DNA of 9,099 bases from CAG-533 sp964589375 (lineage in GTDB: Bacteria; Bacillota_I; Bacilli_A; RF39; UBA660). Shown here in pieces: positions 7,186 through 9,099 of the stretch. Position 1 is the first letter of the stretch, and each line of letters opens with the position of its first letter. The stretch lies in contig CAZPSA010000050.1 of the NCBI GenBank assembly GCA_964589375.1, positions 1 through 9,099 on the forward strand. The letters run 5' to 3'. Below the pieces are notes generated by a model that worked only from the letters and a program-made list of their open reading frames with translations, had not been told where the DNA came from and made no database searches. The translations under genes were made by a program, and so were the position numbers.

Positions 7186-7960
7186 TTCTTTCTATAACCT
7201 CCTTAGCAAGATTAGTATATGCTTCGGCTGCTCGACTTGTTGGATCATAAACATTTATTGGTTCACCATGACTTGGAGCTTCTACTAACCTAATCAATCT
7301 TGGAATAATGGTATTAAAAACTTTATCTTTAAAGAATTTTCTTACGTCTTCGACTACTTCTAAACCTAAGTTAGTTCTTGAGTCTAAAAGAGTTAAAAGT
7401 ACACCTTCAATTGTTAAATTAGGATTTAACCTAGTTTGAGCCATAATAATTGTATTTAATAATTGGGTAATTCCTTCTAAAGCATAAAATTCGCATTGTA
7501 CGGGAATAATTACGGAATCACTAGCCACAAGAGCATTTGTAGTAAGTAGTCCTAAAGAAGGAGGACAATCAATAATTATGTAATCGTAGTTATCTTTAAC
7601 AGGTAAAAGTGCATCTCTTAGTTGTTCATTTTTTCTAAATGTTGCATCTTGATAGCCTTTTTCCATTAATTCAAAATCTAAACCAGCTAAATTTATAGTA
7701 GCAGGTATTATTGATAAAGCTGTAAAACCGGTTTTGGCAATAGCCTTTTTTGCTTCGGCATTGCCATTTAAAACATCATAGATACTATACTTAACGTCGC
7801 CTTTATTAACGCCTAATCCAGTTGTACTATTTCCTTGCGGATCAAGGTCAATTAAAAGCGTTTTTTTTCCTAATTTTCCTAATGAAGCAGCTAAATTAAT
7901 ACTTGTTGTTGTCTTTCCAACACCACCTTTTTGATTTACTAAAGAAATAACTTTTGTCAT
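7172..7960 (-). CDS. parA: ParA/Soj chromosome-partitioning ATPase
   Basis: A 262-aa P-loop ATPase of the ParA/Soj type. It binds nucleoid DNA as an ATP dimer and is stimulated by ParB. It shows the deviant Walker A KGGVGKTTT (11-19, with signature K11 and K16), Walker A' LIDLDPQGNST (36-46), Walker B DYIIIDCPPSLG (126-137) and the late PRLIRLVEAPSHGEPI (220-235), the usual PRN.RLSEAPS segment with small changes. I start at ATG 7960, which gives the standard short N-terminus before the P-loop; a GTG at 7969 is possible. The Shine-Dalgarno is mediocre (AAGG 11 nt, GTGG 5 nt upstream). It leads the seven-gene operon from the promoter at 7987-8015. There is no noc or rsmG next to it; the upstream neighbour is the glycine-rich gene. 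Confidence 0.96.
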   Translation of the reverse strand: MTKVISLVNQKGGVGKTTTSINLAASLGKLGKKTLLIDLDPQGNSTTGLGVNKGDVKYSIYDVLNGNAEAKKAIAKTGFTALSIIPATINLAGLDFELMEKGYQDATFRKNEQLRDALLPVKDNYDYIIIDCPPSLGLLTTNALVASDSVIIPVQCEFYALEGITQLLNTIIMAQTRLNPNLTIEGVLLTLLDSRTNLGLEVVEDVRKFFKDKVFNTIIPRLIRLVEAPSHGEPINVYDPTSRAAEAYTNLAKEVIERNGNQ

Positions 7961-7986
7961 TTTTACCACTGCCTTCTACTAAAAAT

Positions 7987-7997
7987 ATTTTATCACA
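7987..7997 (-). repeat. 11-bp direct repeat TGTGATAAAAT, copy 1
   Basis: This copy forms the extended -10 of the parA promoter. The identical 11-mer occurs again at 8085-8095 in the same orientation, 98 bp upstream. It may be a duplicated -10 or a site recognised by a regulator; AT-richness makes chance possible. Confidence 0.45.
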
Positions 7998-8015
7998 CCT
8001 GAGTATAATTGTCTA
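7987..8015 (-). promoter_or_regulatory. Main promoter of the parA operon
   Basis: The minus strand has -35 TAGACA (8015-8010), a 17-bp spacer, and an extended -10: TGA (7995-7993) directly before TAAAAT (7992-7987). Each hexamer differs from consensus at one position. Transcription would begin near 7980, giving a leader of about 20 nt to the parA ATG. This is the best promoter in the parA leader. Confidence 0.65.
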
Positions 8016-8037
8016 AATAAATAAGAAAATACTCATG

Positions 8038-8075
8038 CAAAAACTATTTGTGAGCCTATATAGATGGCTCATAGT
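8038..8075 (-). other. Hairpin in the parA leader, possible attenuator
   Basis: GAGCC/GGCTC (8052-8056 with 8066-8070) with a 9-nt loop is flanked by ACTAT/ATAGT (8043-8047 with 8071-8075). An asymmetric bulge of 4 nt separates the two helices. On the minus strand a five-T run follows (8043-8039). A transcript from the -10 at 8085-8090 would begin with this hairpin, so it could act as a terminator-like attenuator. A read-through terminator is equally possible. Confidence 0.4.
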
Positions 8076-8084
8076 CTATTAACA

Positions 8085-8095
8085 ATTTTATCACA
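8085..8095 (-). repeat. 11-bp direct repeat TGTGATAAAAT, copy 2 (possible second -10)
   Basis: This is identical to the copy at 7987-7997 and includes an extended -10 form (TGA before TAAAAT). There is no recognisable -35 at 16-18 bp. If active, it would start transcription near 8077, just before the hairpin at 8038-8075. Confidence 0.35.
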
Positions 8096-8251
8096 TTACT
8101 TTCTATATTAAAAGGAGTTAATAAAATAATTGTTCATTAATAATTTAATTGTAAGTTAGATAAAGATTTGAAAATTTAAAAATCAAAAGTTTGAAGCAAA
8201 ACACTTATAATGGATATTTTTTATCTATTTTAATGATTTTTTGGTTTTTAT

Positions 8252-8286
8252 AAAAATTTAAAAATGCGGTAATTTTCCGCATTTTT
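8252..8286 (-). terminator. Intrinsic terminator of the glycine-rich gene
   Basis: A 10-bp stem (8260-8269 with 8277-8286) contains the GC-rich core GCGG/CCGC and a 7-nt loop. The minus-strand descending arm ends in five T, and a further five T follow at 8256-8252. It begins 5 nt after the TAA stop of the glycine-rich gene (8294-8292) and separates that gene from parA. Confidence 0.9.
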
Positions 8287-8291
8287 TAAAA

Positions 8292-9099
8292 TTATGATAC
8301 TAAAGTAATTTTAGCATAGCCATTTCCTTTTTTGGCGCAATTAGATGTTGGTGTTTCTTCCACACAGGTGGTTGAGATGGTTTTAGTACTTACTTCTTCT
8401 GATGTTGAACAATTATAACAGTACATTGCTTTGTTTGTTAAAAGCGTATTGCCAATATAACCAGATCCGCCGCCACCAGAACCCCATACCCCAGCACCAC
8501 CGCCGCCATAGTAGCCACCGCCGCCTCCTGCTCCGCCAGTGGAAGATGAGTTTCCTCCTAAACCAAAACTGCCTTCACATGGAACGCCTTGACTGGAGTA
8601 AACGTATTTTCCCCCTGCGATTTGAGTTCCGCCAAGGCCATATGAACCATCATTGTTGGGTGGTGGATTACCATTGTTGCCAATGTATCCGCCAGCATTT
8701 CCACCCAATATATATAGCGAGCTACTATCATCAGCAGCTGAACCGCCACCGCCGCCGGCTACAATTATAATATTAGAAGTAGATGATGATAATGTTTTTA
8801 ATAAGCCACTATTCTTAGCTATATGAGAAGTGCCGCCGCCAGAACCATTATATGTACTGCCTCTTTCCCAATGAGCAGTACTTCCGCCACCATTATACCC
8901 ACCAGTACAATCTGTAGTTTTAGTTGTTCCATTACAACCTGCACCACCAATATTTATATATAGTACTTCCGTTTCAAGTAAATATAATTCGCCTTTAGAA
9001 TAACCACCATATCCACCATGACCATTATTATTATTTTTAGCATATCCACCTTGGGCTCCCCAAGTTTCAAGTTTATATGTTCCAGTTTTTGGTACGGTA
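8292..9099 (-). CDS. Glycine-rich protein with ALK/LTK-like glycine-rich domain (C-terminal part, cut by the right edge)
   Basis: The minus-strand frame is open from the window edge to the TAA at 8294-8292, giving 268 visible residues; the start is outside. The TTG at 8708 lies mid-domain and is not a credible start. The visible part opens with VPKTGTYKLETWGAQGG (2-18), continues with GGYGGYSKGELYL and LYINIGGAG, then GGYNGGGS, NIIIVAGGGGG (109-119) and further Gly runs to GGGGSGYIGN. That order matches bacterial glycine-rich domains related to the extracellular glycine-rich domain of animal ALK/LTK receptors, where Gly runs pack as polyglycine-II helices. The end carries YCYNCSTSEE...STTCVEE...SNCAKKGNGYAKITL. 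Seven Cys are visible, which fits a secreted or surface location, but the signal region is not in view. The function of bacterial members is unknown. Confidence 0.85.
   Translation of the reverse strand, partial: TVPKTGTYKLETWGAQGGYAKNNNNGHGGYGGYSKGELYLLETEVLYINIGGAGCNGTTKTTDCTGGYNGGGSTAHWERGSTYNGSGGGTSHIAKNSGLLKTLSSSTSNIIIVAGGGGGSAADDSSSLYILGGNAGGYIGNNGNPPPNNDGSYGLGGTQIAGGKYVYSSQGVPCEGSFGLGGNSSSTGGAGGGGGYYGGGGAGVWGSGGGGSGYIGNTLLTNKAMYCYNCSTSEEVSTKTISTTCVEETPTSNCAKKGNGYAKITLVS

Larger units (their letters stand above)
8016..8259. other. Intergenic leader between the glycine-rich gene and parA
   Basis: With its flanks, this forms a gene-free gap of about 330 nt. It holds a hairpin (8038-8075) and a second TGATAAAAT (8085-8093). 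Above about 8115 it is plain AT-rich sequence. A plus-strand AAAGGAG at 8111-8117 precedes only a nine-codon frame, which I do not call. No consensus parS, tRNA or recognisable riboswitch is seen. Confidence 0.5.

Noticed and set aside
8111..8157. Plus-strand AAAGGAG followed by a TTG
   Set aside because: It opens a frame of only about nine codons and no plus-strand gene is otherwise present. Likely chance.
8292..8708. Glycine-rich gene as a complete 138-aa protein starting at the TTG at 8708
   Set aside because: The same frame stays open to the right edge, and the upstream residues complete the ALK/LTK-like domain. The TTG falls in the middle of it.
8558..8749. Minus-strand 63-codon frame inside the glycine-rich gene
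   Set aside because: It is a frame-shifted shadow of the glycine-rich reading frame, without its own Shine-Dalgarno.
8402..8770. Plus-strand 122-codon open frame
   Set aside because: It is antisense to the glycine-rich gene. Its Pro/His/Arg-rich composition is what Gly codons give when read on the other strand. No ribosome binding site or family resemblance.
1..9099. CRISPR arrays, tRNA/rRNA genes, insertion sequences or att sites
   Set aside because: I looked for regularly spaced repeats, cloverleaf-type sequences, transposase motifs and terminal repeats and saw none.

Overview
The window comes from an AT-rich, low-GC Gram-positive-type bacterium. Every gene lies on the minus strand, so transcription runs right to left. 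The gene set points to a compact, uncultured gut-type member of the Bacilli or Firmicutes, for example an RF39-like or Erysipelotrichia-like lineage. Three things support this: ParA/ParB followed by an MscS channel and a DUF951 protein, an LCP wall-polymer ligase, and a glycine-rich protein of a type I recall from such genomes. One gene ends in TGA (3774-3776) and no frame needs TGA as tryptophan, so the standard bacterial code applies, not the Mycoplasma code. The lineage call is inference.

From right to left, the window holds the following. (1) 9099-8292: the C-terminal part of a glycine-rich protein whose frame stays open off the right edge. It resembles the glycine-rich domain of animal ALK/LTK receptors and ends in a Cys-rich tail and a clear terminator (8252-8286). 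(2) 8259-7961: an AT-rich leader with a good extended -10 promoter for parA, a second -10-like copy and a hairpin. (3) 7960-2381: a tightly packed seven-gene unit, parA, parB, mscS-type channel, DUF951, AbgT-type transporter, a dolichol/phytol-kinase-like membrane protein, and a DUF92 (VTE6-like) membrane protein. Every junction overlaps by 1 to 17 nt and the unit closes with a terminator at 2352-2381. (4) 2154-214: a monocistronic LytR-CpsA-Psr protein with three membrane segments, an extra extracellular domain and a C-terminal PASTA-like domain, ending in a terminator at 189-215. (5) 62-7: a promoter and Shine-Dalgarno for a gene that starts just beyond the left edge. Its -35/-10 spacer contains a run of seven G.

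How the genes fit together: parA/parB segregate the chromosome, and mscS plus DUF951 follow them as in several Firmicutes. The last two genes of the operon resemble the plant/cyanobacterial pair VTE5 and VTE6, which phosphorylate phytol in two steps to phytyl diphosphate. Side by side they suggest a two-step isoprenoid-alcohol kinase module, perhaps feeding lipid carriers. The LCP protein next door uses such carriers when it attaches polymers to peptidoglycan. The two most interesting points are this kinase pair and the G-tract promoter, which has the layout of a phase-variable promoter.
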